Shown here: one piece after another, positions 29,198-38,733 of the stretch | Layout: each line of letters opens with the position of its first letter | Position numbering within the stretch: position 1 is the first letter of the stretch | Assembly (NCBI RefSeq): GCF_036492635.1 | Contig: NZ_AP025308.1 | Coordinates: 62,001 to 126,000 of the forward strand | From: Aureibacter tunicatorum | GTDB lineage: Bacteria > Bacteroidota > Bacteroidia > Cytophagales > Cyclobacteriaceae | Reading direction: 5' to 3' | DNA: 64,000 nucleotides | Position numbers and translations under genes: made by a program | The notes under the pieces: generated by a model | Told to the model about the DNA's origin: nothing | The model's input: only the letters and a program-made list of their open reading frames with translations | Databases searched by the model: none

Positions 29198-30301
29198 ATG
29201 AAGAAAAATATATTATCAGCCGAAGAAAGAATAAGATACAGCAGACATTTGATCTTACCCGAAATTGGGCATGAAAGGCAGATGAAATTAAAAAACTCTT
29301 CAGTATTAATGATCGGTGCCGGCGGATTAGGCTGTCCTGTATTGCAATATCTGACTGCCGCCGGTGTTGGCAAGATCGGAATTATAGACAATGACAAAGT
29401 GGATTTCACTAATTTGCAAAGACAAATTATTTACACAACAGAAGATATTGGCAAATACAAAGCTGAAGTCGCTCAACAAAGACTAAGTATACAAAATCCT
29501 TTCGTCGATTTTGAGGTAATCTTAAAAAGATTCTCCTCTGACAATGCCTTGGAACTAGTTGAAAAATATGATCTGATAATTGATGGATCCGATAATTTTG
29601 AAACAAGATATCTTCTTAATGACGCTTGCGTGATTAAAAACAAGCCATTCATCTACGGGTCTATTTACAAGTTTGAAGGACAAGTTTCAGTTTTTAATTA
29701 CAAAGACGGGCCGACTTATCGTTGTTTATTCCCCGAACCTCCAAATGAGGGAGAAATGCCTAATTGTTCTGAAATTGGAGTTATCGGCATATTACCCGGA
29801 GTTATCGGGTCTCTGCAAGCCAATGAAGCTATAAAAGTATTAGCAGAAATCGGAGAGCCTCTTAATGGAAAGTTATTATCCATCGACTTATTGAACAATC
29901 AATTTTTCAGCTTTGATTTTGAAAAAGTGCCTGAACAATGCGATATCACTGAACTTGACATCGACTATAGCTTAGCTTGTGCATTGCCTGAAGTCGAAGA
30001 CAATATTCATTTAGCGCCTGACAAGATCGCAACCGTTCTCGATCACCTTGATCAATGGAATTTGATAGATGTAAGGGACGAATACGAATTTGAAGCAGAT
30101 AATATCGGAGGCGTTAATATCCCTATCTACGAACTTGAAGATGAATTTGACCAAATCGATCCAGATAAACCAACACTGGTAATATGCCAAGTTGGATTAA
30201 GAAGCCTTCAGGCAGTTCAATTAATTAAAAATCACTATCCCGATATCAAAATTTACCACTTTGAAAAAGGCCTTGATGAAGCCCTGCAATATTTAAGCTA
30301 G
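29198..30301 (+). CDS. thiF: ThiF/MoeB/HesA-type adenylyltransferase fused to a rhodanese domain
   Basis: 367 residues. The N-terminal E1-like domain has GAGGLG at 40-45, DNDKVDFTNLQRQ, the catalytic Cys190 (EMPNCSEIG) and GVIGSLQANEA. The C-terminal rhodanese domain (about 275-367) carries Cys330 in VICQVGLRS. It should adenylate the C-terminus of ThiS and pass sulfur to it. In the E. coli homologues four cysteines in two CxxC pairs bind zinc; here the first is Thr173-x2-Cys176 and the second Cys248-x2-Thr251, so half the ligands are missing. Last gene of the thi operon. It could also serve a MoaD-like protein, which is not in the window. Confidence 0.92.
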   Translation: MKKNILSAEERIRYSRHLILPEIGHERQMKLKNSSVLMIGAGGLGCPVLQYLTAAGVGKIGIIDNDKVDFTNLQRQIIYTTEDIGKYKAEVAQQRLSIQNPFVDFEVILKRFSSDNALELVEKYDLIIDGSDNFETRYLLNDACVIKNKPFIYGSIYKFEGQVSVFNYKDGPTYRCLFPEPPNEGEMPNCSEIGVIGILPGVIGSLQANEAIKVLAEIGEPLNGKLLSIDLLNNQFFSFDFEKVPEQCDITELDIDYSLACALPEVEDNIHLAPDKIATVLDHLDQWNLIDVRDEYEFEADNIGGVNIPIYELEDEFDQIDPDKPTLVICQVGLRSLQAVQLIKNHYPDIKIYHFEKGLDEALQYLS

Positions 30302-30314
30302 TTAAAAATAAACT

Positions 30315-31202
30315 CTACATCAAATTCTTAATTTCTTCTACTGAAAGACCAGTGCTTTCAGCTATCTTTTCTATTGAAATTCCAAAAGAAATCAAGGTTT
30401 TAGCGGACTGTATTTTACCAGCTTTAATGCCTTCTTCTATTCCTTTTTTTCTGCCTATTTCTATTCCTATTTCTATTCCCTCCTGCTTGCTAGTATCCAA
30501 AGTGTTGTAATAATCGCGAAGCTGTTTTAATGATTCACGATATTCATGAAGTTGTTGAGGATCATACTTGGCGATTTCCGCTAGATCAAAAAAACGTTGA
30601 AATATACGCTCTTGCAATTCAACAGGCCTGTCTGTCAGTCGATTAAGATTTCTGAGCAGGTATAACCATTTGTCAAATCTGGTTTCTAATTCATGCGCTT
30701 GCTTCACGAACTTAGGCGTTTCCAGATAGATAAAAGTCAACTTGTCGTAATATACTTCTTTAAGCTCAGTCTCCATCAACTGAACATGGTGCAAAATCTT
30801 ATTTGGCTTGTCTTTATGCTCTTCAAATATAAAGTCCATAATGCCAATAGTATAAACGCCTTTCAAATCAAACTTCCAATCCATACCGGATTTTGCCTGT
30901 TCCTGAATGGGAAACGAAGCATAATACAAGCTTCTTTCCTTAAAGTTACTCTGCCTGGCTCTCTGAAGTTCAATGATAAATTTCTCGCCATCCTGATTCT
31001 CACAATACAAATCAAATATTGCCCGACGATCTTCAGAAGATCTTGAATAATGCTCATTTTGATGAAAAGTCAAATCCTTTATTTGATCTTTTGGAGGCAA
31101 TAACTGATTCAAAAAGTCAATCAGCAATTCTTTATTTTGGTCTTCTCCAAATAGCTTCTTAAAACCAAAATCCGTAAAAGGGTTTATGAATTTTTCGATC
31201 AT
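30315..31202 (-). CDS. Rpn-type PD-(D/E)XK nuclease (transposase-like)
   Basis: 295 residues. N-terminal INPFTDFGFKKLFGE is the standard opening of this Bacteroidota family; the nuclease core is RRAIFDLYCENQDGEKFIIELQ in two parts (DLYC for the Asp; IIELQ for the E-x-Q motif). The C-terminus has a Gly-Ile-Glu rich tract (GIEIGIEIGRKKGIEEGIKAG) encoded by a short DNA repeat, then a helix-turn-helix-like IEKIAESTGLSVEEIKNL. Rpn proteins are thought to promote RecA-independent recombination and are often multicopy; a transposase role is not shown. Convergent with thiF, 13-bp gap. Confidence 0.9.
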   Translation of the reverse strand: MIEKFINPFTDFGFKKLFGEDQNKELLIDFLNQLLPPKDQIKDLTFHQNEHYSRSSEDRRAIFDLYCENQDGEKFIIELQRARQSNFKERSLYYASFPIQEQAKSGMDWKFDLKGVYTIGIMDFIFEEHKDKPNKILHHVQLMETELKEVYYDKLTFIYLETPKFVKQAHELETRFDKWLYLLRNLNRLTDRPVELQERIFQRFFDLAEIAKYDPQQLHEYRESLKQLRDYYNTLDTSKQEGIEIGIEIGRKKGIEEGIKAGKIQSAKTLISFGISIEKIAESTGLSVEEIKNLM

Positions 31203-31350
31203 CAGTTCAGCATTTTCTTTTATTACAGCTCAATTACCTAAAGATATTATTATTCCATTAGTTTTGAAAATCTACCTTTAGTGAATTGTACAGAGTCCAT
31301 GTATTGACAAAAGTTCCAAGATAAAAACCATTTATTCAAAACCTTTCTGT

Positions 31351-31379
31351 AAAGAAAAAAAGCCCGAAAATCGGACTTT
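31351..31379 (-). terminator. Minus-strand terminator after the frameshifted gene
   Basis: Read on the minus strand: AAAGTCCGA, loop TTT, TCGGGCTTT with one mismatch, then a T-rich run. It lies 27 bp beyond the stop of the gene ending at 31406. Confidence 0.75.
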
Positions 31380-31405
31380 AACACTTAGACTATAATTTTT
31401 ATTTG

Positions 31406-31841
31406 CTAAAAATTATTCTCAAGCACCTCATTCAGGTAATATGCTCTGTCATCAATATTTCCTGAATTTGTCGTTGTCTCATGATCCAAAATCAACACGT
31501 CTCCCTTTAGCTTCACCCAATCACGAGCCGACCAAATATCATTCTCATTTTTAAATTCAATCTTTTTCACCACTTCTTGCAAAGCTTCTTTGCCCATGTC
31601 ATCTTGGCAAACATCTTTGAAAACTTTCAATACTGGAGCAAAATAAACATCAGGAATACTCAATTCATATTGATCAACATTTCCATCCTTTGCCAGCGAA
31701 TCCCAATCCACATCAATTTCCAATTCATATCCTACTACGTCCAAAATTTGTTGTTTGTAATCAGGATACTTATTTTCAGCAAAGCTCAGGATACTTATTT
31801 TCAGCAAAGCTCTTAATTGCTCTTTTTTCCTTCAATCCCAT
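31406..31841 (-). pseudogene. Hypothetical cytoplasmic protein gene, frameshifted by a 25-bp tandem duplication
   Basis: The natural start appears to be the ATG at 31841 (MGLKEKRAIKSFAENKYP), preceded by ACGGAAATTACA as a plausible ribosome site. The 25-bp duplication at 31761-31812 throws this frame into a stop after MGLKEKRAIKSFAENKYPELC. Collapsing it to one copy gives exactly 137 codons and a 136-residue protein continuing DYKQQILDVVGYELEIDVDWDSLA. The family is not recognised; the protein has no signal peptide or membrane segment and is acidic. A shorter product could start at a TTG at 31807. The lesion may be recent, since the rest of the frame is intact, or a reversible switch. Confidence 0.8.
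31761..31812. repeat. Perfect 25-bp tandem duplication
   Basis: Copies at 31761-31785 and 31786-31810 are identical (TCAGGATACTTATTTTCAGC followed by AAAGC), with two further matching bases. The unit is not a multiple of three and lies in the N-terminal coding part of the gene at 31406-31841. Confidence 0.97.
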
Positions 31842-31915
31842 TGTAATTTCCGTTTATAAAGTCAAAAATAATGTATTTACCTTAGCAAAAATGAAGGAAA
31901 ATATATCATCATAAA

Positions 31916-31951
31916 TCCCTGAAAACAGGGAATTTTCACCTTATAAAAGGT
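31916..31951. terminator. Pair of small hairpins after the DUF819 gene
   Basis: TCCCTG-AAAA-CAGGGA (31916-31931) and ACCTT-ATAA-AAGGT (31938-31951) lie between the DUF819 stop and the frameshifted gene. Either could end minus-strand transcription, though the T-runs are short. Confidence 0.4.
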
Positions 31952-31965
31952 AAATTATTTGAAAA

Positions 31966-33255
31966 TTAAGATGAAACCCATTGCAACAATATAGTGCATA
32001 TAATAGCTCCGAACGTACCTACTGCATATCCAAAAACAGCCAATAAAACTCCCACAGGAGCCAACGAAGGAGAAAATGCCGAGGCCACTATCGGCGCAGA
32101 AGCCGCACCGCCAACATTAGCTTGCGAGCCCACAGCAACGTAAAAAAATGGCGCTTTGATCATCTTGGCTACTACTATAAGCACAATCGCATGTATCATA
32201 ATCCATATCAAGCCCACAGTAATCAAGTATTTGAATACAGCCCAATTCTCATACAGCTCCACAATGTTCATTTTCATTCCTATCGTTGCCACAAGAATAT
32301 ACAGAAACAAGCTACCGAATTTTGATGCTCCCACTCCTTCCAACTCTCTATACTTAGTGAATGACAATGCTACACCAGCAACTGTAGACAACACAACCAG
32401 CCAAAAAAACTTGCTTCCAAAAGAAGTCAATAGGAAAGCATAAGAATCCGGATCTGCTTCGATCATACCACTGATGCTTTTGTCTAAAACAGGCCCTATC
32501 ATATCAGCAAGAAAATGAGAAATCCCTACTGCAAAAAATGCTATGCCAAACATTGTCGCAAGATCAACAAAGCTTGGAACCTTAGAAATACTATCCTGAT
32601 ATGTATCCATTTTCTCTCGCAATGAAACAATAGCGGAATTGTTCGCGCCAAGCCATTGATCAATTTTATCAGACTTGCCAGTGCAATATAGCAAAACCGA
32701 CATGAACACATTAGCTACAAAGATATCTACAATAATCATCGCTGAAAACAACTTGTCACTGGCTCCATAGATTTCCTTCATTGCGGTCTGGTTAGCGCCT
32801 CCGCCTATCCAGCTACCAGCTACCGTTGACAATCCTCGCCAAATTTCTTCAGGTCCTTCTCCTCCCAGCACTTCAGGAGCAATCTTGGAAACCAACAAAA
32901 GTGCAACCGGACCTCCAATGATAATGCCCAAAGATGCGGCTAAAAACATAATAATCGCCTTCGGCCCAAGTTTCAAAATTCCTTTCAGGTCAATGCTTAT
33001 GCAAAGCAAAACCAAACTTGCTGGCAAAAAGTATCTGGAGGCAACAAAATATAATTTGGATGATTCACTAGAAACTATCCCTATTGAATTCAAAATCGCG
33101 GGGATAAAGTAACAAAGCAGCAAAGATGGCACTATTTTGTAAAACTTATTGAATGTGGGGTTTTTAGAACTAGAAGTTTTAAAAACCAAAAATAAAATGA
33201 ACAACAAAAGCCCAAGCACTACAGCATCATTCTGTAATGGAAATATTTTACTCAT
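31966..33255 (-). CDS. DUF819 family membrane protein
   Basis: About 429 residues from the ATG at 33255 (MSKIFPLQNDAVVLG); an in-frame ATG at 33273 adds six residues and cannot be excluded. Roughly eleven to twelve membrane helices. The DUF819 signature is clear: GSWIGGGANQTAMKEIYG at about 155-172 and the late VGSQANVGGAASAPIVASAF. The family consists of predicted permeases of unknown substrate, distantly like 2-keto-carboxylate transporters. Divergent from the EEP lipoprotein gene; two hairpins follow the stop. Confidence 0.9.
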   Translation of the reverse strand: MSKIFPLQNDAVVLGLLLFILFLVFKTSSSKNPTFNKFYKIVPSLLLCYFIPAILNSIGIVSSESSKLYFVASRYFLPASLVLLCISIDLKGILKLGPKAIIMFLAASLGIIIGGPVALLLVSKIAPEVLGGEGPEEIWRGLSTVAGSWIGGGANQTAMKEIYGASDKLFSAMIIVDIFVANVFMSVLLYCTGKSDKIDQWLGANNSAIVSLREKMDTYQDSISKVPSFVDLATMFGIAFFAVGISHFLADMIGPVLDKSISGMIEADPDSYAFLLTSFGSKFFWLVVLSTVAGVALSFTKYRELEGVGASKFGSLFLYILVATIGMKMNIVELYENWAVFKYLITVGLIWIMIHAIVLIVVAKMIKAPFFYVAVGSQANVGGAASAPIVASAFSPSLAPVGVLLAVFGYAVGTFGAIICTILLQWVSS

Positions 33256-33360
33256 AATCAGAAGAATTGTCATTAAAACGAATATTAAATATAAATAAAT
33301 TCGATTAAATTCAATCGATTGACGAAGCTAATTATCAACTTATTACCAACCTTTATACAG

Positions 33361-34587
33361 ATGACATCAAAACTTAAAGGCATACTTTTTAAGCTGCCAT
33401 ACATCCTTGCCATATTCACATTAATGATCTCATGCCAGCAAAAGAACAAAGAAGAGAAATCTAATAATAAAGAGCTAATCAAAAAGGTATACAGATTTGC
33501 TACATATAACAGTTCATTAAACAGGTCCGAAGCTGGCAAACTAATCAAAGAACTTAAGTCAGGCGAAAGCTCTCAAGCCGAAAATATCGCTGAAATAATT
33601 CAAATTGTTAGACCTGATGTGCTCAGTCTTCAAGAATTCGACTTTGACGAAAAGGGCGAAGCCATGCAGTACTTTCTAAAGAACTTTCTCAGCAAAGGTC
33701 AAAATGGTGAAAAACCAATCGATTATCCTTATGTCTGGGTAGTGCCATCAAATACTGGTGTCGAAACTGGGGTGGATTTCAACAACGACAAAAAAATAGC
33801 TGCGCCTGAAGACGCTTATGGATTTGGAGAATTTGAAGGACAATACGCTTTCGCTTTGCTTTCAAAATATCCAATACTATGGGACAGCACCAAAACATTT
33901 CAGAAGTTTCTTTGGAAAGATATGCCTAATCCACACTTCCCAAAAGACAAAAACAATGAAGAGTATTACTCTAAAAAAGCAATAGATATTTTTAGACTAT
34001 CCTCTAAAAACCACATAGACGCTCCTATAAAACTTGTGGATGGAAGCATAATTCACGCAATTGTCGCGCATCCTACTCCACCTGTATTTGACGGACCGGA
34101 AGATCGCAATGGAAAAAGAAACTACGACGAAATTAAATTTCTATCGGATTATATCAAAGGCGACTCCTCAGCAAGTTATATTGTGAGCGATAAAGGCGTC
34201 CAAGGAGGATTGAACCCTAATGATAGATTCGTGATCATGGGAGATATGAACGCCGATCCTGAAGCTGGCGATAGTTATCAAAAAGCTATTCTTCAATTTT
34301 TTGACAATAGTAAAATCAATCAACAAGTTACTAGTGGAGACTTTATCCCATCAAGCAAGGGAGCTATAGCTTACTCAAAAGAACATAAACTGGACTCGCT
34401 TGGAAATAATGTAAATACAAGAACATCCAAATGGGGAATGCGAGTAGACTATATTTTGCCTTCATACAATATTAAAGTTGTTGACAGTGGCGTATTTTGG
34501 CCTGATAGCCTTAAAGACTTTAATTATAAAATGGAAAACACCTCTGACCACATGATGGTCTGGACAGATATAGAAATCAGCAACTAA
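33361..34587 (+). CDS. Endonuclease/exonuclease/phosphatase (EEP) family lipoprotein
   Basis: 408 residues from the ATG at 33361; an upstream TTG is rejected since the signal begins MTSKLKGILFKLPYI. Lipobox LMISC gives lipidated Cys25. EEP active-site motifs are all present: FATYNSSLNR, DVLSLQEFDFD (metal-binding Glu), IVAHPTPP, MGDMNADPEAGD, RVDYILPS and TSDHMMVW (catalytic SDH). Extracytoplasmic members hydrolyse phosphodiesters in nucleic acids or lipids or phosphate esters; which one cannot be told. Its stop codon overlaps that of the convergent AI-2E-type gene by three bases. Confidence 0.92.
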   Translation: MTSKLKGILFKLPYILAIFTLMISCQQKNKEEKSNNKELIKKVYRFATYNSSLNRSEAGKLIKELKSGESSQAENIAEIIQIVRPDVLSLQEFDFDEKGEAMQYFLKNFLSKGQNGEKPIDYPYVWVVPSNTGVETGVDFNNDKKIAAPEDAYGFGEFEGQYAFALLSKYPILWDSTKTFQKFLWKDMPNPHFPKDKNNEEYYSKKAIDIFRLSSKNHIDAPIKLVDGSIIHAIVAHPTPPVFDGPEDRNGKRNYDEIKFLSDYIKGDSSASYIVSDKGVQGGLNPNDRFVIMGDMNADPEAGDSYQKAILQFFDNSKINQQVTSGDFIPSSKGAIAYSKEHKLDSLGNNVNTRTSKWGMRVDYILPSYNIKVVDSGVFWPDSLKDFNYKMENTSDHMMVWTDIEISN

Positions 34588-35636
34588 CTATTTCTTTTAC
34601 TTATTAGGCGAACAAAGAAATTAAAATCAGGGAAATTCTTCAAAATTTCCCTGATCACTATCAGTATCGGAACAGACAAGACCATACCGATAATTCCCCA
34701 AGAATACCCCCAAAATATTAACCCCACCAATATTGACACTGGACTTAAAGAAACCGAATTCCCCAAGTAACGAGGCTCAATCAAATTCGCAATCACAAAC
34801 TGTCCTACAAAAAGTATCGATGTCAAAATAATGAATGATGGAAAAGATAGTTGAATATAAGCCAATACCATAACCGGAATAGTAACAACAAAAGCTCCTA
34901 CTGTAGGGATAAAGTACATAAAGAAGGTGATGAAAGCCCAAAAGTATGCGAAATCCAAATTAAACGACAAAGCAGTCAATCCAAATAATACCGACATGCT
35001 AAAACTCGCCACTGCTTTAACTATAATATACTTGACTATTGATTTTTTCACCACTTCAAATCGCTCAATAATATGATTCCTATTATTGGATTGCCCAATC
35101 AAGTACGCAATGTAGGATGGGTAATTCATAATCGAGTCAATAAGAAAGATCAAAAAAACTGATGTCAACAAAAATACCTCAGTAGAGTCTCCAACCTCTG
35201 CTAAAAGATATCCTGAAGCTCTTAAAGCCCAATTAGCGTCTATATGGGAAATAATATCTTGAACTAATGAAGTAAAGTTAAAATCATTTCCAGATAGTTT
35301 ATTCCAAGCATGCAGAATCGCTGATGTTTTATCATCAAGAAGCTCCAAATATTGATGCCTCTCCCCTATTATTTGATTCAAAGTATTCGATACCACCGTT
35401 CCAAACAATGTTACAGCTCCCAACAACATCAAAAGAATAATCACTAAACTGATATACTGATTAATGCCTTTAGCTTTCAAGTATTTCAAGATAGGTTGAA
35501 ACAGAATTCCTAAAAATACAGCAAGTACCAAAGGGATCAGAATATTTGCCAAATAAGACATCAGATAAATAAAAATTATCACCACGATTAGGCACAGCTG
35601 ATAATATATCGACTTTAAAAGATTTTCTTTTGACAT
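34584..35636 (-). CDS. AI-2E/PerM family (UPF0118) membrane transporter
   Basis: 350 residues with about eight membrane helices, beginning with the typical IYYQLCLIVVIIFIYLMSYL. The family block near the end is recognisable: VGAFVVTIPVMVLAY, then FVIANLIEPRYLGNSVSLSPV and LIFWGYSWGIIGMVLSVPIL. Members have been tied to export of autoinducer-2 or to sodium/proton antiport; the actual substrate here is unknown. Convergent with the EEP lipoprotein gene with overlapping stops and no visible terminator. Confidence 0.92.
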   Translation of the reverse strand: MSKENLLKSIYYQLCLIVVIIFIYLMSYLANILIPLVLAVFLGILFQPILKYLKAKGINQYISLVIILLMLLGAVTLFGTVVSNTLNQIIGERHQYLELLDDKTSAILHAWNKLSGNDFNFTSLVQDIISHIDANWALRASGYLLAEVGDSTEVFLLTSVFLIFLIDSIMNYPSYIAYLIGQSNNRNHIIERFEVVKKSIVKYIIVKAVASFSMSVLFGLTALSFNLDFAYFWAFITFFMYFIPTVGAFVVTIPVMVLAYIQLSFPSFIILTSILFVGQFVIANLIEPRYLGNSVSLSPVSILVGLIFWGYSWGIIGMVLSVPILIVIREILKNFPDFNFFVRLISKRNS

Positions 35637-35724
35637 TATAACATCATAAAAGTGAGTGCTATTAAAACTTTATGATATAAGGATAGTTTTTCGAACTGAG
35701 GATAATATCAAAAAATAGAAATTG

Positions 35725-38700
35725 ATGAGCGCGGAGAAAGGTAAAAAAATTTCAAACCCCTACAAAGGACTGTTTTCATACACACAGGAAGACAAGCAAT
35801 TTTATTTTGGCAATGAAATATTTATCAATAGACTTATAATTCAAATCCGCAACAATAGGTTTTCAACATTAATTGGAGGCAAGTACTCTGGGAAAAGCTC
35901 GATTGTTTCTGCAGGATTGATTCCAAAAATAAATAGTCTTAAGAATACATCTAAAGAAAGGTGGAATATTCTGAATGTTTCCATAGATCATGATATCAAA
36001 GCTAATTTAAGCAAAAAGCTTCATGGCCTAATCACTGGAAACACCAAAGCAGATCCATCACTCCTCATTGAAATCAATGAAACTCTATCCAAAGACAATG
36101 ATGCTTTGATAAAGATATTTCAAAAGTTTTCATTTGAGAAAGATGAAAAAGTTCTATTGATTCTTGACCAATTTGAAAAGCTATTCGACTTAAAGCACTC
36201 AAATAAAATATCAGAGGACAATAGGAATTTTATCAATCAATTAATCAACTTGAGCACTCAAGATATTATTCCAGTTCATATATTGAATGTTATTCAAACA
36301 GACTACCTCGAACTTTCAACTATCATCCCAGGCCTTTCTGAAAAAATAAATAAATCTCAAGTCATCATGCCTCCCTTCAGCTTGACTGACTTTAAAAATA
36401 TCATCAAAAACCCAGCAGAATTAGTCGATCTGAGAATTGAACAAACACTGCAAGATACAATCATTGATGATCTTGAAGGCGAAACTTTTCAATTAAGCAA
36501 ACTAAGCTATACGCTATTTAAATTGATTGAAAATTTTGAGCAAACAAAAAAACCTGAGGAAACTATTATTACTGAAAAGTACTATACATCTATCTCAGGG
36601 TTAAAACTATCAATGAACCACTTCTTTGAGAAAAGATTTAATGCGTTAGAAGAAGATCAACAAAAAGCAACTGAACATATATTTAAAAGGATACTTCCAC
36701 TAGTTTCTGATGCGAATCAACTGCCTCAAGCATCACTGGAAGAGTTATCTAAACTTACGGAGCTCAAAATAGAAGAAATTTATGAGCTGTTGTCCAATTT
36801 TACAGATAAAGAAAATTTTCTAGTTGAATCCACAAATGAGAATATAGAAGATGATCTGGCCAGTTTCAACAATGAAGATAATATCAATGCATTGGCGAAA
36901 GTTTCACTGCGAAATATCGCTTTGATTGAAGAATCCCCACGGTTGAAAAATTGGATAAAAGAGGAAGAGCTCAGCTCAAATATCTATCTAAGGCTTTCCA
37001 AAGACTGCCTAGAATATAAAGATGGAGCTTCAAGCTTATATAAAGATCCCGAACTAGAAATTGCACGGGATTGGATGGTTAAGAACAAACCTACAAAACA
37101 ATGGTCAACTCGATATAATGACAACTTTGAGCAATCCATCGAGTTTTTACAAGAAAGCCAAAGAGTATTTGATCAAGAGGTTAAAGAAAAAGAGCTTGAA
37201 CAAGTTCGTCGAATCAAAAAGGCTAGAATCTTTGCCGGCACAATAGCCATATTAAGTTTAATTCCGATTTTTTTGTCGATTTACGCTATAAAAGAAAAAG
37301 TAAAATCGCATAAAAGCGAGCTTAAAGCGCTTAAAATTATGGGCTTGGCCCAAGAATCTCGTAACAGAGCCATTCAAGCTGAACAAGATGCCATAAACCT
37401 GCAGAAAAAAACCGAGCAAGAAAAAAAGATTGCATATGAAGCAATGTTCAATGCTCAAAAAGCCAAAAACCAAGCATTTATTGCTCAAAAAAGCGCTGAA
37501 AACGCGAATAAAATTGCTAACGAAAAAGCGGAAGAAGCCAAGCAAGCAAGAGTAGAGGCTGAATCAGCTAAAAACCTAGCTCTTAGATCCAAAGCTGAAG
37601 CGGATACGCTTAGATATCAAGATCAAATCAAAATCAATGTCCTTCAAGCACTTAGAAACCCTGATCTGGACTATAAAGATTTAAGAAAAATCATGATAGA
37701 CACTTATCAGCTTAATCAGATATACAATGACGGATATGAAAGTGGCGAGCTATACCTTGCACTAAGAAATGCTGTAAACAAATCAACAAATATTAATCTG
37801 GATTATAACAATGAAAATAGACCTACTCTATGTATTGCTGTTGATTCAGTATCTGGTATGGTAATTACTGGGGATGAATATGGTGTCATAAAAGGCTATA
37901 GAAGTGTTCCATCAGGTTTACAAGAAATTCTTAGCTATAAGCTAGATGCTTCTATTAAATCTGTAGCATTGGATGTTAATAAGAAATATATATTCGCAGG
38001 AAGCGAGCAGGGAGAATTATTTGCGATCAATATACAGAATCAAAACAATAAGAAAAAAGTAGTTAAATCAAAGACTAAACTCCCCGAAGAAATTATCAAT
38101 CAAATATTTGTAAGCCAGACAGATATAGACCAAAATATACTCGCGGTAACTCAGGAACATATTCATCTTTTTAAATTTATAGATGATGAAATCATTTACG
38201 CAAGAATCGTCGAAGTCGGCAAGAATACAGCCACCCCATTCATAGAAGAAGGATCCTATATCGTCGGCAATTCAAATCTTTATCTATATGATTTAGCCAA
38301 TAAAAATGAAAAGCCTAAGCCATTTATAAAAATTGGAAAACGTATTTCCTGCATAAGTTATGATTCGCTCTCCAATATTATTGCCGTAGGATGTGAAAAT
38401 GGAGAGGTCTTGGTTATTGATATAAATAATAAATCAAAAGAACTTCTGCATAAACATAAATCAGCAGTTACTGGAATAGTGCTTAATCACAATGATGGTA
38501 GTATGAATATTATCAGCACCAGCTACGATAATTTTCTAAATTTTAGAAAAATGGACGAGAAAATTTCGAGAGTCAGCTCTTTCGATATCAACTCTAGCCA
38601 AGGCTGGGTATTGGCATCTAATCAAGCTAAAGATAATAATTACTTCTACACCATTGGAAGAGCAAATGATCTGAAAATCTGGTTTGCTGATATCGATGAC

Positions 38701-38733
38701 ATGTATAAATTTTTATTAAAAAATGAAATATAA
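35725..38733 (+). CDS. Membrane-anchored nSTAND NTPase with coiled coil and C-terminal beta-propeller
   Basis: 1002 residues from the ATG at 35725 (the TTG just before it is not needed). Residues 11-15 NPYKG and FSYTQEDKQFYFGNE open the nSTAND1 NTPase domain; Walker A is GGKYSGKSS at 51-59 and Walker B VLLILDQFEKLFD near 145-157. A helical arm follows to about 490. One membrane helix lies at about 501-523 (FAGTIAILSLIPIFLSIYAI). Then comes an Ala/Lys/Glu-rich coiled coil (about 530-640) and a degenerate WD40-like propeller (about 670-1002, e.g. YIFAGSEQGELFAI, IIAVGCENGEVLVI). If the NTPase is cytosolic, the propeller is periplasmic. It overlaps the TonB-receptor gene by 11 bp. The role is unknown; STAND proteins are usually ATP-driven switches. 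Confidence 0.88.
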   Translation: MSAEKGKKISNPYKGLFSYTQEDKQFYFGNEIFINRLIIQIRNNRFSTLIGGKYSGKSSIVSAGLIPKINSLKNTSKERWNILNVSIDHDIKANLSKKLHGLITGNTKADPSLLIEINETLSKDNDALIKIFQKFSFEKDEKVLLILDQFEKLFDLKHSNKISEDNRNFINQLINLSTQDIIPVHILNVIQTDYLELSTIIPGLSEKINKSQVIMPPFSLTDFKNIIKNPAELVDLRIEQTLQDTIIDDLEGETFQLSKLSYTLFKLIENFEQTKKPEETIITEKYYTSISGLKLSMNHFFEKRFNALEEDQQKATEHIFKRILPLVSDANQLPQASLEELSKLTELKIEEIYELLSNFTDKENFLVESTNENIEDDLASFNNEDNINALAKVSLRNIALIEESPRLKNWIKEEELSSNIYLRLSKDCLEYKDGASSLYKDPELEIARDWMVKNKPTKQWSTRYNDNFEQSIEFLQESQRVFDQEVKEKELEQVRRIKKARIFAGTIAILSLIPIFLSIYAIKEKVKSHKSELKALKIMGLAQESRNRAIQAEQDAINLQKKTEQEKKIAYEAMFNAQKAKNQAFIAQKSAENANKIANEKAEEAKQARVEAESAKNLALRSKAEADTLRYQDQIKINVLQALRNPDLDYKDLRKIMIDTYQLNQIYNDGYESGELYLALRNAVNKSTNINLDYNNENRPTLCIAVDSVSGMVITGDEYGVIKGYRSVPSGLQEILSYKLDASIKSVALDVNKKYIFAGSEQGELFAINIQNQNNKKKVVKSKTKLPEEIINQIFVSQTDIDQNILAVTQEHIHLFKFIDDEIIYARIVEVGKNTATPFIEEGSYIVGNSNLYLYDLANKNEKPKPFIKIGKRISCISYDSLSNIIAVGCENGEVLVIDINNKSKELLHKHKSAVTGIVLNHNDGSMNIISTSYDNFLNFRKMDEKISRVSSFDINSSQGWVLASNQAKDNNYFYTIGRANDLKIWFADIDDMYKFLLKNEI

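Noticed and set aside
30456-30484. Short tandem DNA repeat (CTATTTCTATTC) in the Rpn gene
   Set aside because: Encodes the usual Gly-Ile-Glu tract of this family and keeps the frame; not a separate element.
33319-33360. Upstream TTG extension of the EEP lipoprotein
   Set aside because: It would bury the signal peptide behind 14 residues; the ATG at 33361 gives a normal lipoprotein leader.
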